Positions 22,755 through 31,286 of a stretch of DNA of 64,000 nt are shown one piece after another. How positions within the stretch are numbered: the stretch's first letter is position 1; each line of letters opens with the position of its first letter. The stretch comes from Planococcus circulans. Lineage in GTDB: Bacteria; Bacillota; Bacilli; Bacillales_A; Planococcaceae. The stretch covers positions 62,001 to 126,000 of the forward strand of contig NZ_JAIQCL010000007.1 of the NCBI RefSeq assembly GCF_020023385.1, given 5' to 3'. The notes beneath the pieces were generated by a model. The model did not search any database and was not told where the DNA came from. It was given only the letters and a program-made list of their open reading frames with translations. Made by a program: the position numbers and the translations under genes.

Positions 22755-23732
22755 ATGAAGAAGCCCTTACTAATTGTACTAACAGCTATCCTTTTACTTA
22801 TACTAGCAGCGTGTTCAACAGCAGAAGAAGAGCCGACGGCGCCAGCTGAAGAAGCGGAACCGGTCACAATCCAAGGAACCAATGGCGAAGTGACATTAGA
22901 CGCGCCAGCCCAAAAAGTGGTGGTTCTGGAATGGACGTATGCAGAAGACCTATTGGCAGTCGGTGTACAGCCGGCGGGAATGGCCGATATTTCGGATTAT
23001 GGAAACTACGTGAACATTGAACCGCAATTGGATGAAACGGTTGTGGACGTCGGCGGCCGCCAGGAGCCGAATTTGGAAGCCATTGCCGCTTTAGAGCCAG
23101 ACCTGATCATTGGTGTGAGCTTCCGCCATGATGGCATGATCGAACAATTGGAGACGATTGCTCCTACAGTGATTTTCAATCCGTATCCTGAAGATGAGAG
23201 TATCGATCTGTATCAGGAAATGGAAACGACGTTCCTTGAAATTGCAAAAGCAGTTGGGAAGACGACAGAAGGCGAACAGGTCTTGACTGACTTGGAAGCA
23301 CAGTACGAAGAAAAGGCGGCTGAAATTGAAGCGGCTGATTTGAAAACAAAAGACGTTATTCTAACACTTGCCTACAGCGGGGCGCAGGCTCCGGAAATTC
23401 GTGTCTTTACGCCAAACTCGATGGCTTCCATCATCTTAGAGCGCATTGGCTTGAATAATGTCCATGAACCGGACCAGTTTGAAATTTTCGGATCCAGTAC
23501 ATTCAATGTAGAAGGATTGGTTAAATACGAAGATGCCAACTACCTTTACACAGTACCGGAAGAAGATAATATTTATGAAAACCAGCTAAAAGGAAATCCT
23601 GTCTGGGAAAATCTTGCGTTTGTCCAAGAAGGCCGGACGTATGATTTAGGCGCGGATACCTGGTTATACGGAGGACCGTTGTCTGCTGAAACATTGATGA
23701 ACCAAATCACTGATGTATTGGTGACTGACTAA
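22755..23732 (+). CDS. Iron-siderophore ABC transporter substrate-binding lipoprotein
   Basis: This protein of about 325 residues starts with a lipoprotein signal peptide (MKKPLLIVLTAILLLILAAC), with the lipobox LAAC and lipidated Cys20. An acidic linker and a type III periplasmic-binding fold follow (VVVLEWTYAEDLLAVGVQPAG, LEAIAALEPDLIIG). It should be anchored outside the membrane and capture a ferric siderophore or ferric citrate; the exact ligand is not evident. The ATG at 22755 follows GGAGGATAA and gives a proper signal peptide. Its stop overlaps the permease start (TAATG). A strong Fur box precedes it. Confidence 0.92.
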   Translation: MKKPLLIVLTAILLLILAACSTAEEEPTAPAEEAEPVTIQGTNGEVTLDAPAQKVVVLEWTYAEDLLAVGVQPAGMADISDYGNYVNIEPQLDETVVDVGGRQEPNLEAIAALEPDLIIGVSFRHDGMIEQLETIAPTVIFNPYPEDESIDLYQEMETTFLEIAKAVGKTTEGEQVLTDLEAQYEEKAAEIEAADLKTKDVILTLAYSGAQAPEIRVFTPNSMASIILERIGLNNVHEPDQFEIFGSSTFNVEGLVKYEDANYLYTVPEEDNIYENQLKGNPVWENLAFVQEGRTYDLGADTWLYGGPLSAETLMNQITDVLVTD

Positions 23733-25693
23733 TGCTCCTAAGATTATTGAACAAGTCCACTGTCTCTCTGACAGCGGGCTTTTTCCTGCTTATTATGCTA
23801 TCTGTCATACACCTGATTCAAGGTCAGGCGGATTATACAGTATCCGAACTGTTGTCAGGAGTGTGGACGGAAGGGCGTATCCAAGATATTGTGCTTTCTT
23901 TCCGATTGCCGCGTCTTGCGATGGGCTTACTTGCTGGAGGAGCGTTAGCAGTTTCAGGTGCCGTCCTGCAAACCTTGACGAATAATCCATTGGCTTCTCC
24001 AGGAACTTTGGGCATCAATGCAGGGGCATTTTTCTTTGTGGTTCTGTCCACCATCTTTTTTCCAGGACTGCTTGGTGCTTTTCCATTTGTTACAGCTCTT
24101 TTGGGCGCCGTGCTTTCTTCACTATTGGTCGTCGGCCTTGCTGGAAATCAAATGGAGCCTGTGCGTGTAGCGCTGACGGGAATGATCATTTCACTGCTGT
24201 TCGCGTCCATTACCGGAGCGCTACAGTTATTATTTGAAAATCAGACGAATGGTCTCTTTCTATGGGGCTCTGGAACGTTGGTGCAGCTGAATTGGGAGGG
24301 GGTCGTTTTTGCGGCGCCTGTTATTCTCCTGATGTTCACCTGCGCACTGCTGTTGGCGAAACCAATGGATATTTTATCGCTGGGAGAAGATATTGCGTCT
24401 TCACTGGGGCAAAATGTTCGGGTAGTTAAACTGGCTGCATGGGGAGTCGCCATTGTTTTGGCTGCTGCGACAGTAAGTGTCGTTGGTCCGATCGGCTTTA
24501 TTGGTCTGATGGCTCCGCACATTGTCCGCATGATGGGGATTCGTGGCCATCTCCAAATTTTCATCCATTCCTTTATTTGGGGTAGCGTCTTTTTGGTCGG
24601 TGCGGATGTACTGGGCAGGTTGATCCAGCCCGGCCAGGAAGTGCCGGTTGGTGCCATGACGGCATTAGTCGGCGGTCCGTGGCTCTTGTATCTGGCATGG
24701 CGCACGGCTAAGTCCTTGAAGCGCGGAGAGCGCCAAATGGGCGGCACTACCAAACCAATCCGGTTAAAATTGATCGTACCAGTGCTGGTGGCGATTATCT
24801 TAGGAATTATAGTCATGGCGTTGAGTTTCAACGGTTCTGCCTGGACCTTCGCCTGGATGGAACCAGTCGTCTGGAATTTCCGGGTGCCGCGGGTCTTAAC
24901 TTCATTTATTGTAGGTGTGATGCTGGCAATTACCGGTGTCATTCTTCAAGGAGTCCTGAGAAATCCGCTGGCAGATGCCAGTGTGCTCGGTGTCACTTCA
25001 ATGGCAGGAGCTGGAGCGATGCTGTTGCTGGTCCTTTTCCCGTCTATTCCACCTGAGTTCATGCCACTGGGGGCAACGGTCGGTGCAGCTTTGGCACTTG
25101 GCATCATCCTGGTGACAGCCTGGAAGAATAATTTCCAGCCGATGCTGGTTGCGTTGATGGGAATTGCCATTTCCGCATTCGGTTCGGCAGCGACGCAGGT
25201 TTTTATTGTCAAGGCGAAGCTGGCAGTGGCCAGTGCACTTGTCTGGCTGTCAGGCAGTACTTACGGAAAAGGATGGGACGATGTTCAATTTGCGCTGATC
25301 CTATTGGCTGTATTCATTTGGCCGGCGATCTATCTGACACGCAGCTTGGATACGCTGACCTTCGGAGATGATGTCGCGGCAGGGCTTGGATTGAATATCC
25401 GCTCTACGCGTGTATGGGCGTTAATCATCGGTGTAGCCATTTCGACGGTGGCCGTATCGATTGTCGGCACTATCGGATTTGTAGGGCTGGTGGCCCCGCA
25501 TATCGCCCGACGGCTGGTCGGTTTCCGCCATTTGCCATTGATGCTGGCTTCTGGCTTGCTTGGCGGATTGCTGCTGGTCACCGCTGATTTTGTCGGACGC
25601 ATCCTGATCGCGCCAAAAGACATTCCGAGCGGGTTGGTTGTAGCATTAATTGGCACACCCTATTTACTTTACTTGCTGCGCAAGATGAAATGA
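23732..25693 (+). CDS. Iron-siderophore ABC permease, two FecCD domains fused (FhuB-like)
   Basis: The 653-residue integral membrane protein contains two tandem FecCD/BtuC-type permease domains (about residues 1-320 and 325-653). Each has the family motifs: FRLPRLAMGLLAGGALAVSGAVLQ and FRVPRVLTSFIVGVMLAITGVILQ, then NPLASPGTLGI and NPLADASVLGV. Each half also has the ATPase-contact region GPIGFIGLMAPHI or GTIGFVGLVAPHI. Each half has about ten membrane segments. E. coli FhuB is fused in the same way, but most Bacillales carry two separate permease genes, so the fusion is noteworthy. The ATG overlaps the upstream stop, and a terminator follows. Confidence 0.93.
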   Translation: MLLRLLNKSTVSLTAGFFLLIMLSVIHLIQGQADYTVSELLSGVWTEGRIQDIVLSFRLPRLAMGLLAGGALAVSGAVLQTLTNNPLASPGTLGINAGAFFFVVLSTIFFPGLLGAFPFVTALLGAVLSSLLVVGLAGNQMEPVRVALTGMIISLLFASITGALQLLFENQTNGLFLWGSGTLVQLNWEGVVFAAPVILLMFTCALLLAKPMDILSLGEDIASSLGQNVRVVKLAAWGVAIVLAAATVSVVGPIGFIGLMAPHIVRMMGIRGHLQIFIHSFIWGSVFLVGADVLGRLIQPGQEVPVGAMTALVGGPWLLYLAWRTAKSLKRGERQMGGTTKPIRLKLIVPVLVAIILGIIVMALSFNGSAWTFAWMEPVVWNFRVPRVLTSFIVGVMLAITGVILQGVLRNPLADASVLGVTSMAGAGAMLLLVLFPSIPPEFMPLGATVGAALALGIILVTAWKNNFQPMLVALMGIAISAFGSAATQVFIVKAKLAVASALVWLSGSTYGKGWDDVQFALILLAVFIWPAIYLTRSLDTLTFGDDVAAGLGLNIRSTRVWALIIGVAISTVAVSIVGTIGFVGLVAPHIARRLVGFRHLPLMLASGLLGGLLLVTADFVGRILIAPKDIPSGLVVALIGTPYLLYLLRKMK

Positions 25694-25709
25694 AAAGAAC
25701 CAACAAATA

Positions 25710-25747
25710 GCAAAAGGACCTGCCATGTTGGCAGGTCCTTTTGCTTT
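25710..25747 (+). terminator. Intrinsic terminator after the iron permease gene
   Basis: GCAAAAGGACCTGCC pairs with GGCAGGTCCTTTTGC around ATGTT and is followed by TTT. Confidence 0.8.
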
Positions 25748-25765
25748 GGGGGGAAAATGAATACA

Positions 25766-25798
25766 CAAAAAGCTACCCGGCAAGCGGGCAGCTTTTTT
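25766..25798 (-). terminator. Terminator of hmp copy 1
   Basis: Read on the minus strand, GCTGCCCG and CGGGTAGC form a stem after the hmp stop codon, followed by TTTTTG. A-runs on the other side make it partly bidirectional. Confidence 0.75.
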
Positions 25799-25803
25799 AG
25801 TAA

Positions 25804-26985
25804 TTATGCAGTTTGAAGAGCGATGGCTGGACCAAAGAATTCAAAGTGGATCTGTTCTTCTTTCATGCCAAGTGCCCGCAATTCTTTAATCATGGCCTCC
25901 ATGAAAGGTACTGGGCCACATACATAGACATCACCTGTGATATCAATGTATTCTTCCAGAACCGCTCTCGTGATATAGCCTTGAGGCTGATCGGAGTAAA
26001 GTGTTTTATAGCTTGCATTGTCCATAGATGCGATGTATTTCTGGATATCTTTATCGAAAGCGTGCATAGTTTCATTGCGCGCAGCATGAAGGAATGCGGT
26101 TGGACGTTCTGGAGTCAGTGTAGCAACAGTTTCGAACATGCTCATCATCGGTGTGATGCCGACACCGCCGCTAACGAATGCAACAGGTGTATCTTTTTCC
26201 GTATCAAGTACAAATTCACCTGCTGGTGCGCTGACTTCAAAGCTATCCCCTACGTTCAAATGATCGTGAAGATAAACGGATACAAGGCCGTTCGGATCAT
26301 TATCAGCATCGCGTTTAACGGAAATGCGGAACTCATCTTCCTGTGCAGCTTGAGATAGGCTGTACTGGCGGTTGGATAAATATTCTTCGCCTGGTATCGA
26401 CAAGCGCACAGAGATGTATTGGCCAGGCTGGTAAGCTGGAACATTTTTTCCATCTGCAGGTTTTAGATAGAAGGAAGTGATGTTTTCGCTTTCTTTCTCT
26501 TTGCGGACAATCGTAAAGTCTTTAAAGAAGCTCCAGCCATTCTCCTGAGATTCCATTTTTTCATACATATCTTTTTCAACGCCGATGAAGGCATCTGCGA
26601 TTACGCCATATGCTTCTGCCCAAGCATTGATGATGTCATCAGTTGCTGCATCGCCCAATACTTCTTTGATCGCTCTTAACAGATATTCTCCAACAATCGG
26701 ATAATGCTCTGGTTTAATTCCTAAACTTACGTGTTTGTTGGCAATTTGTACAACTGCCGGAAGAATAGCCTCCAGATTGTCGATGTGGACTGCTGCAGCA
26801 TAAACCGTGTTTGCCAAAGCAGCTTGCTGACGTCCTTTCTTCTGGTTGGCTTGATTAAAAATATTAAAAAGTTCAGGATGCGCTTCAAACATATTTTTGT
26901 AGAATACAGTCGTAATGGCTGTTCCGTGCTCTTCTAATACCGGTACTGTGGATTTGATGATTGTTCTTGTCTCTTGTGATAACAT
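25804..26985 (-). CDS. hmp: Flavohaemoglobin / nitric oxide dioxygenase, copy 1
   Basis: Flavohaemoglobin turns nitric oxide and oxygen into nitrate using NAD(P)H. The protein has an N-terminal globin with Tyr29, Gln53 and proximal His85 at the positions known in E. coli Hmp. It then has the FAD domain motif RQYSLS and the NAD domain motifs [12 protein letters not shown] and [10 protein letters not shown]. It has 393 residues from ATG 26985; a TTG at 26991 is in frame, but AAGGAGAG fits the ATG. An NsrR-type palindrome lies about 60 bases upstream. A second hmp gene lies 600 bases away in the same orientation. Confidence 0.95.
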   Translation of the reverse strand: MLSQETRTIIKSTVPVLEEHGTAITTVFYKNMFEAHPELFNIFNQANQKKGRQQAALANTVYAAAVHIDNLEAILPAVVQIANKHVSLGIKPEHYPIVGEYLLRAIKEVLGDAATDDIINAWAEAYGVIADAFIGVEKDMYEKMESQENGWSFFKDFTIVRKEKESENITSFYLKPADGKNVPAYQPGQYISVRLSIPGEEYLSNRQYSLSQAAQEDEFRISVKRDADNDPNGLVSVYLHDHLNVGDSFEVSAPAGEFVLDTEKDTPVAFVSGGVGITPMMSMFETVATLTPERPTAFLHAARNETMHAFDKDIQKYIASMDNASYKTLYSDQPQGYITRAVLEEYIDITGDVYVCGPVPFMEAMIKELRALGMKEEQIHFEFFGPAIALQTA

Positions 26986-27040
26986 GCTCAATCTCTCCTT
27001 TTGTTTTCTATACTTTGACTATACTCCCACAATTCGTTTA

Positions 27041-27063
27041 AAGATATATTTTAAATACATCTT
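27041..27063. promoter_or_regulatory. NsrR-type operator upstream of hmp copy 1
   Basis: An 11-1-11 inverted repeat with a single mismatched pair (arms AAGATATATTT and AAATACATCTT) matches the AT-rich NsrR site known upstream of hmp in B. subtilis. NsrR is encoded at 28868. It should repress hmp copy 1 unless nitric oxide destroys the NsrR cluster. Confidence 0.8.
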
Positions 27064-27105
27064 TAAAATTTAGACACATTTAACTTCACAGAAAAGTCAC
27101 AACAA

Positions 27106-27227
27106 GGAAAAGCGGAAGTGGCTGTTCAGCTCTGCAGGGCATAAGACGGACCAGCGAAGTGGCGTTCTTTGCCGCGCAGCTGGGTTGGCTTATGACCCAA
27201 AGAGCTAGCCGCTGGAGCTGGACAAAA
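27106..27227 (+). repeat. Dispersed repeat, copy B1
   Basis: A complete copy between the two hmp genes. Outer arms AGTGGCT/AGCCGCT pair with one G-U; second arms AGCTCT/AGAGCT pair perfectly. Confidence 0.8.
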
Positions 27228-27352
27228 AGAAAAGCGAATGCGCCCGGTTAGAACCGACAGGCTTAAGGGAGGTTGCCGAAGCGGCATGTTTTCAGCCGCA
27301 TAGCCAGAGTGGCTTACGACCCGAGGAGTTGGCCGCTGGAGTCTGGACAAAA
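27228..27352 (+). repeat. Dispersed repeat, copy B2
   Basis: A 125-base copy abutting B1. Ends are conserved (AGAAAAGCGAATGCGCCC and GCTGGAGTCTGGACAA), while the inner arms are diverged and pair less well. Confidence 0.75.
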
Positions 27353-27396
27353 AGAAAAGCGAAAGTGGCTGTTCAGCTCTGCCGGGCGCTGGAAGC
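27353..27396 (+). repeat. Dispersed repeat, fragment B3 with internal deletion
   Basis: The left end up to GCTCTGCCGGG joins directly to GCGCTGGAAGC, a right-end-like sequence, so the centre of the element seems deleted. Confidence 0.6.
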
Positions 27397-27544
27397 ACCT
27401 GTATAGATTCAGTAAACTGCAAGAAAGAAGGGGAAGTTAGTTATATTTCATTCCATTGAGGAACTATTTATTCCCATTAACTGGATATGATTTCCGATTT
27501 ACTTAAAATACTTTCAGAAAGAAAGCCTGCGTCAAGAAAACCCA

Positions 27545-27577
27545 AAATTAAAAAGCCCAACTTGAGTCGGGCTTCAA
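27545..27577 (-). terminator. Terminator of hmp copy 2
   Basis: On the minus strand AAGCCCGACT and AGTTGGGCTT form a stem followed by TTTAATTTT, just after the hmp copy 2 stop codon. Confidence 0.8.
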
Positions 27578-27586
27578 AAATCCGTT

Positions 27587-28771
27587 TTAATTACCTGTAT
27601 TCAAATCCATCGCAGGACCGAAGAACTCGTAATGAATCTGTTCTTCCGGAATGCCCATACCGTGCAGTTCACGAATCATGATTTCCATAAATGGAGCCGG
27701 TCCGCAAACATAGATGTCGCTTTCGGGATCAACATATTCCTCGAGTATTTTCCGGGTAATAAATCCGTTCGGTTCATCTGAATAGACGGTTTTGTAACGG
27801 GCATCATCCATCATTGTGGCATATGCCTGAATATCATCATCAAAAGCCTGCTGCAAAGGATTGCGGGCGCCGTGAAGGAAAGTAGTTGGCCGCTCTGGTG
27901 TAGAGTTTGCGACTGTTTCGAACATACTCATCATCGGCGTGATACCGACACCGCCGCTGATGAAAGCGACCGGTGAAGTTTTTGTGGTATCGAGGACAAA
28001 GACGCCAGCCGGTGCACTGACTTCTAGTCGATCCCCTTCGTTGATGCTGCTGTGCAGATAATTGGAGACAACGCCATTTGGATCGTTGTCGTTTTCACGC
28101 TTGACCGAAATGCGGAATTCATCCGGTTTTGGCGCCTGGGAAAGACTGTACTGCCGAATCACTAGAAACTCTTCGCCTGGCATCGATAAGCGCACCGAAA
28201 TGTATTGGCCTGGTGTGTAGGGCGGAACATTGGATCCATCCGCAGGCTTCAAGTAGAAGGAAGTGATGACGTCACTTTCCTTCACTTTTCGGGAGACAAT
28301 GAAATCCTTGAAGAAAATCCAGCCGTTGTCCTGTGCCTCCGTTTGTTCATACATCTCTTTTTCAACACCGATAAATGCATCGGCAATGACCCCGTAAGCT
28401 TCTGCCCATGCTTCAATGATTTCATCTGTTGCAGCATCACCCAACACTTCTTTCATCGCTTTCAGCAGATATTCGCCAACGATTGGATAATGCTCAGGCA
28501 ACACGCCGAGAGAGACGTGTTTGTGGGCAATTTGGACAACAGCTGGCAAGATCTCTTCTAAGTTATCGATGTGCACAGCCGCTGCATATACTGCTTTAGC
28601 CAAAGCTGTTTGCTGGCGGCCTTGTGCCTGATTGGCATGATTGAAGATATTCAGCAATTCGGGATGGGCTACGAACAGGTTCTTATAGAACGTGGTGGTG
28701 ATTGCCACGCCGTGTTCCTCCAGAACCGGGACAGTGGATTTGACAATTGTACGGGTTTCTTCTGATAACAT
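27587..28771 (-). CDS. hmp: Flavohaemoglobin / nitric oxide dioxygenase, copy 2
   Basis: The 394-residue protein is closely similar to the product at 25804 throughout and keeps the key globin residues Tyr29, Gln53 and His85, the RQYSLS FAD motif and the [12 protein letters not shown] nucleotide motif. There is no sign of decay, so both copies should be active. AAGGAG precedes the ATG. It is divergent from nsrR with a 96-base shared upstream region. I found no AT-rich palindrome like that in front of copy 1, so the two genes are probably regulated differently. Confidence 0.95.
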   Translation of the reverse strand: MLSEETRTIVKSTVPVLEEHGVAITTTFYKNLFVAHPELLNIFNHANQAQGRQQTALAKAVYAAAVHIDNLEEILPAVVQIAHKHVSLGVLPEHYPIVGEYLLKAMKEVLGDAATDEIIEAWAEAYGVIADAFIGVEKEMYEQTEAQDNGWIFFKDFIVSRKVKESDVITSFYLKPADGSNVPPYTPGQYISVRLSMPGEEFLVIRQYSLSQAPKPDEFRISVKRENDNDPNGVVSNYLHSSINEGDRLEVSAPAGVFVLDTTKTSPVAFISGGVGITPMMSMFETVANSTPERPTTFLHGARNPLQQAFDDDIQAYATMMDDARYKTVYSDEPNGFITRKILEEYVDPESDIYVCGPAPFMEIMIRELHGMGIPEEQIHYEFFGPAMDLNTGN

Positions 28772-28867
28772 GCTGATCTACTCCTTTTCTCAATAAAGTC
28801 TTGAGGTTCAATTACTTTCGGACTTTCTGAAAAGCCGTTATAATGAACATGCAGAAGAGGTGAAAAA

Positions 28868-29302
28868 ATGAGATTGACCATGTATACAGACTTCTCATTA
28901 CGTGTTTTGATTTACTTGGGCACCAAAGAAACAGATAAGCTTGCAACGATACAGGAAATTTCTGATGCATATAATATATCCAAAAACCACTTAACGAAAG
29001 TTACATTCGAACTGGGCAAAGCCGGTTTTATCCATACCGTCCGTGGACGAGGTGGTGGTATCCGTCTTGCTGACCTTCCTGAAAATATAAATGTAGGAAC
29101 CGTAGTCAGGCGAATGGAAGATGATTTCCATTTAGTTGAATGCTTTAATTCAGCGACGAATCGCTGTCCGATTTCCCCTATCTGCGGTCTGCGTGGCGTA
29201 TTAGGCAAGGCTCTCAATGCTTACCTGTCTGTATTGGATGAATATACGCTTGAAGACCTGATGTTCAACAGGGAAGGGCTTCGCGAAATCCTTCAGACAT
29301 AA
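28868..29302 (+). CDS. nsrR: Nitric oxide-sensing transcriptional repressor NsrR
   Basis: The 144-residue Rrf2-family protein has the winged helix (MRLTMYTDFSLRVLIYLG, ISKNHLTKVTFELGKAGFI, VRGRGGGIRLA). It also has the cluster-binding cysteines Cys92, Cys100 and Cys106 in the same positions as NsrR of B. subtilis, where they hold a [4Fe-4S] cluster that reacts with nitric oxide. Loss of the cluster relieves repression of hmp. It lies divergent from hmp copy 2, and an NsrR-type operator is present before hmp copy 1. GAGGTGA precedes the ATG; a TATAAT at 28839-28844 is a likely -10. Confidence 0.95.
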   Translation: MRLTMYTDFSLRVLIYLGTKETDKLATIQEISDAYNISKNHLTKVTFELGKAGFIHTVRGRGGGIRLADLPENINVGTVVRRMEDDFHLVECFNSATNRCPISPICGLRGVLGKALNAYLSVLDEYTLEDLMFNREGLREILQT

Positions 29303-29337
29303 AAAACGGCTCAATTAATGAGCCGTTTTTTATTTAT
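29301..29337. terminator. Bidirectional terminator between nsrR and the GSP26-like gene
   Basis: AAAAAACGGCTCA and TGAGCCGTTTTTT form a stem around a short AT loop, with A- and T-runs suiting both convergent genes. Confidence 0.92.
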
Positions 29338-29756
29338 AGTTCCAGCACGTGCGGCTCTAACCCTTTTGTATTCATTAAGCGTACACGATCGGGTTTGATG
29401 GCAAGAATGATGAGGTTTGGATCATCAGGACCTTCAAACCATCCTTCCAGATGCTCGTTCCACACTTTGTCGATCATTTCGCGATCGTCATTCAGTGACA
29501 TGGTTCCTTCGATTTCTAAAAATGTATCGCCGACTCCTTCGCCTTCATAGCCCAAAAGAATGTGGGCATGCGGATTGGCTTCCAATTCATCAACTTTTTG
29601 TGTTTTTTTGCTGGTAGCAGTATAAAGTGTAAATTCATCGTTAAAAAAAGTCATATAACGCGAATGGGGTTTTTGTCCTTTTATCGTCGCTAAAGTCCCC
29701 ACATAGCTGTCTTCTAAAATTTTTAACGCCGCTTTTTTTACATCTTCCTGATTCAT
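29334..29756 (-). CDS. FMN-binding general stress protein 26 family (YdaG-like)
   Basis: This 140-residue protein belongs to the pyridoxamine-phosphate-oxidase-like split beta-barrel family. It resembles B. subtilis YdaG, a SigB-controlled general stress protein thought to bind a flavin. Characteristic segments are DSYVGTLATIKGQKPHSRYMTFFND, LYTATSKKTQKVDEL and HAHILLGYEG. The frame is open from a GTG at 29765, but AAGGAG at correct spacing favours ATG 29756 and gives the family length. I could not find a convincing SigB promoter upstream. Confidence 0.85.
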   Translation of the reverse strand: MNQEDVKKAALKILEDSYVGTLATIKGQKPHSRYMTFFNDEFTLYTATSKKTQKVDELEANPHAHILLGYEGEGVGDTFLEIEGTMSLNDDREMIDKVWNEHLEGWFEGPDDPNLIILAIKPDRVRLMNTKGLEPHVLEL

Positions 29757-29815
29757 CCATACCACTCCTTTTATGTTTGTACTTATCTATTCCTTTTTAA
29801 ATCCGAACTAAACAT

Positions 29816-29845
29816 AAAAGGCCTGCTTGGGCAGCAGGCCTTTAA
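29816..29845 (-). terminator. Terminator of the EamA transporter gene
   Basis: On the minus strand AAAGGCCTGC and GCAGGCCTTT form a perfect stem followed by TATG. The stop codon is a few bases upstream. Confidence 0.8.
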
Positions 29846-30735
29846 ACTTGTTCAACTATTTTCGGTGTCCGGTTAAACGCACTAGGGAGCACCATGCCGA
29901 TCAGGATGATGAAAATTCCGCCGACTTGAAGTGTTGATAAGGTTTCGTTGAGGATCAGGACTGATGCAATGACCGCCACCGGCAATTCCATAGCACTCAA
30001 AATAGAAGCAAGCCCCGAGCCGACATGCGGCACTGCAACAGAAAAGAAGTAGATAGGCATAATGATTCCGAAAAAGCCCAGCAATAATCCATAAACCCAT
30101 AGGCCTTCATTGAATAGCTGTCCGTTCCACACAATTTCAGGTGTTTGGAACAAGCCAACAACAATTGCTGCAAAAAGTGATACATAAAATAGACGGGCTG
30201 AAGTATCCATGCCTTCAATCTGTTTGCCGTTGACGAACATGAATGCTGAGAAACAAAAAGCCGCAGCCATTCCCCAAACCCAGCCTTGCCAAGGAATCCC
30301 GCTAAGATCTGTGCCGATGATGCCGGCTGCAAATAAAGTTCCGGCAAACAGCAGCACCAAAGAAAAAACTTCAGTCCGCTTCAGCCATCGGCGGTTGACG
30401 ATGCAATCCAGGAACATGCCGATCCAAGTGAATTGGAACAGCAGCACAACAGCCAATGAAGCTGGCAGATAGTTGAGGGAATGTGCATAGACCATGCCGG
30501 TGGCAGCAGTAAAACTACCGGATAGCATCAAAATCTTCCATCCTTTAATCCCAGGCATTTTACGTTGCGTTGCAAAAAATAAAAGAGCCGCTAAGGCGAA
30601 CCCTATAAAGTATTGGGCGGTCACTGCTTCTGCAGCAGTAAATCCATTTTTCATGGCCACTTTGATAATGGTCGAGAGAACTCCGTAACAGCTCGCTGCT
30701 ATGACGACCATTAGTGGGTAAATCCAGTTTTTCAT
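29842..30735 (-). CDS. EamA/DMT-family transporter
   Basis: The 297-residue protein has ten predicted membrane segments in two homologous EamA halves (first half: VVIAASCYGVLSTIIKVAMKNG, SLNYLPASLAVVLLFQFTWIG; second half: VPHVGSGLASILSAMELPVAVIASVLILNETLS). The LPASLAVVL and ELPVAVIA segments are typical of DMT exporters of amino acids or other metabolites. The substrate is unknown. A ribosome binding site (AGGAG, minus strand) precedes the ATG. It is not obviously linked in function to its neighbours. Confidence 0.87.
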   Translation of the reverse strand: MKNWIYPLMVVIAASCYGVLSTIIKVAMKNGFTAAEAVTAQYFIGFALAALLFFATQRKMPGIKGWKILMLSGSFTAATGMVYAHSLNYLPASLAVVLLFQFTWIGMFLDCIVNRRWLKRTEVFSLVLLFAGTLFAAGIIGTDLSGIPWQGWVWGMAAAFCFSAFMFVNGKQIEGMDTSARLFYVSLFAAIVVGLFQTPEIVWNGQLFNEGLWVYGLLLGFFGIIMPIYFFSVAVPHVGSGLASILSAMELPVAVIASVLILNETLSTLQVGGIFIILIGMVLPSAFNRTPKIVEQV

Positions 30736-30771
30736 CTTCTTTCACTCCTGTTCAAACGAGAATCATAGCAT

Positions 30772-30808
30772 AAAAAAACCGCTGAGGGTAGCCTCGGCGG
30801 TCTTTTTT
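30772..30808 (-). terminator. Terminator of the small hydrophilic-protein gene
   Basis: ACCGCTGAGG and CCTCGGCGGT form a stem with A/T tracts on both sides. It lies between two leftward genes and should end the transcript of the gene at 30842. Confidence 0.85.
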
Positions 30809-30841
30809 GAAAGCATTCACTTTTACGAAAATTCATGCTGT

Positions 30842-31072
30842 TTACTCTGGGAATTTTTCTTCGCTGGATGAACTGTTCTTCGTTCCGCGCTTATCTTTTT
30901 CTTCCCGTTTTTCCTGCTTTAAATCTTCCATCGGAATAGAATCCACATTCATTTCTTCTTCATGCATTTCGGTGAGGGTCTTTTTATCGGTTTTGTACTG
31001 TTCAGGGTTATCCATGGGACCGCCGTCGCTTATGTTGCGGTCTTCCTCTTTAAATGGTCTTTTGTCTGACAT
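30842..31072 (-). CDS. Small highly charged protein of unknown function
   Basis: The 76-residue product is strongly hydrophilic and probably disordered. It is rich in Glu, Lys, Asp and Ser (for example EDLKQEKREEKDKRGTK and NSSSSEEKFPE) with no hydrophobic core, cysteine or known motif. A frame is open from GTG 31081, but GAAGAGG favours ATG 31072 (MSDKRPFKEEDR). It has its own terminator, which supports it as a real gene. I do not recognise the family; small disordered proteins of this type in Bacillales are often stress- or spore-related, but that is only a guess. Confidence 0.65.
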   Translation of the reverse strand: MSDKRPFKEEDRNISDGGPMDNPEQYKTDKKTLTEMHEEEMNVDSIPMEDLKQEKREEKDKRGTKNSSSSEEKFPE

Positions 31073-31286
31073 GTATAGCACCTCTTCCTGATTGTATTAC
31101 TCACTGTATTCCTTTTATAAAACCTTTTAAAACATAGAGTGGATGCGCACTTCCTGTTTAATTGCCTGATGAAAACCCGTTTGTTTCTTTTAGAGCAGCG
31201 TTGCAAGGAGCCAAAATCATCTTTACCGCCATGTGAAGTACAATAAATATGATAAAATGGAATCAGGGAACGAAAGGAGTTGCAAG

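Noticed and set aside
24241..24942. Antisense open frame of 233 codons within the iron permease gene
   Set aside because: It lies wholly opposite a strongly supported membrane-protein gene, is rich in Thr/Pro/Ile as expected of antisense to hydrophobic codons, and has no ribosome binding site or known motif.
28772..28867. NsrR operator between hmp copy 2 and nsrR
   Set aside because: Only a weak CTCAA/TTGAG inverted repeat is present; it does not resemble the AT-rich site seen before hmp copy 1.
29757..29830. SigB promoter for the GSP26-like gene
   Set aside because: On the minus strand GTTTAG is present, but the sequence at the right distance (GGAATA) is a poor -10, so I do not list it.
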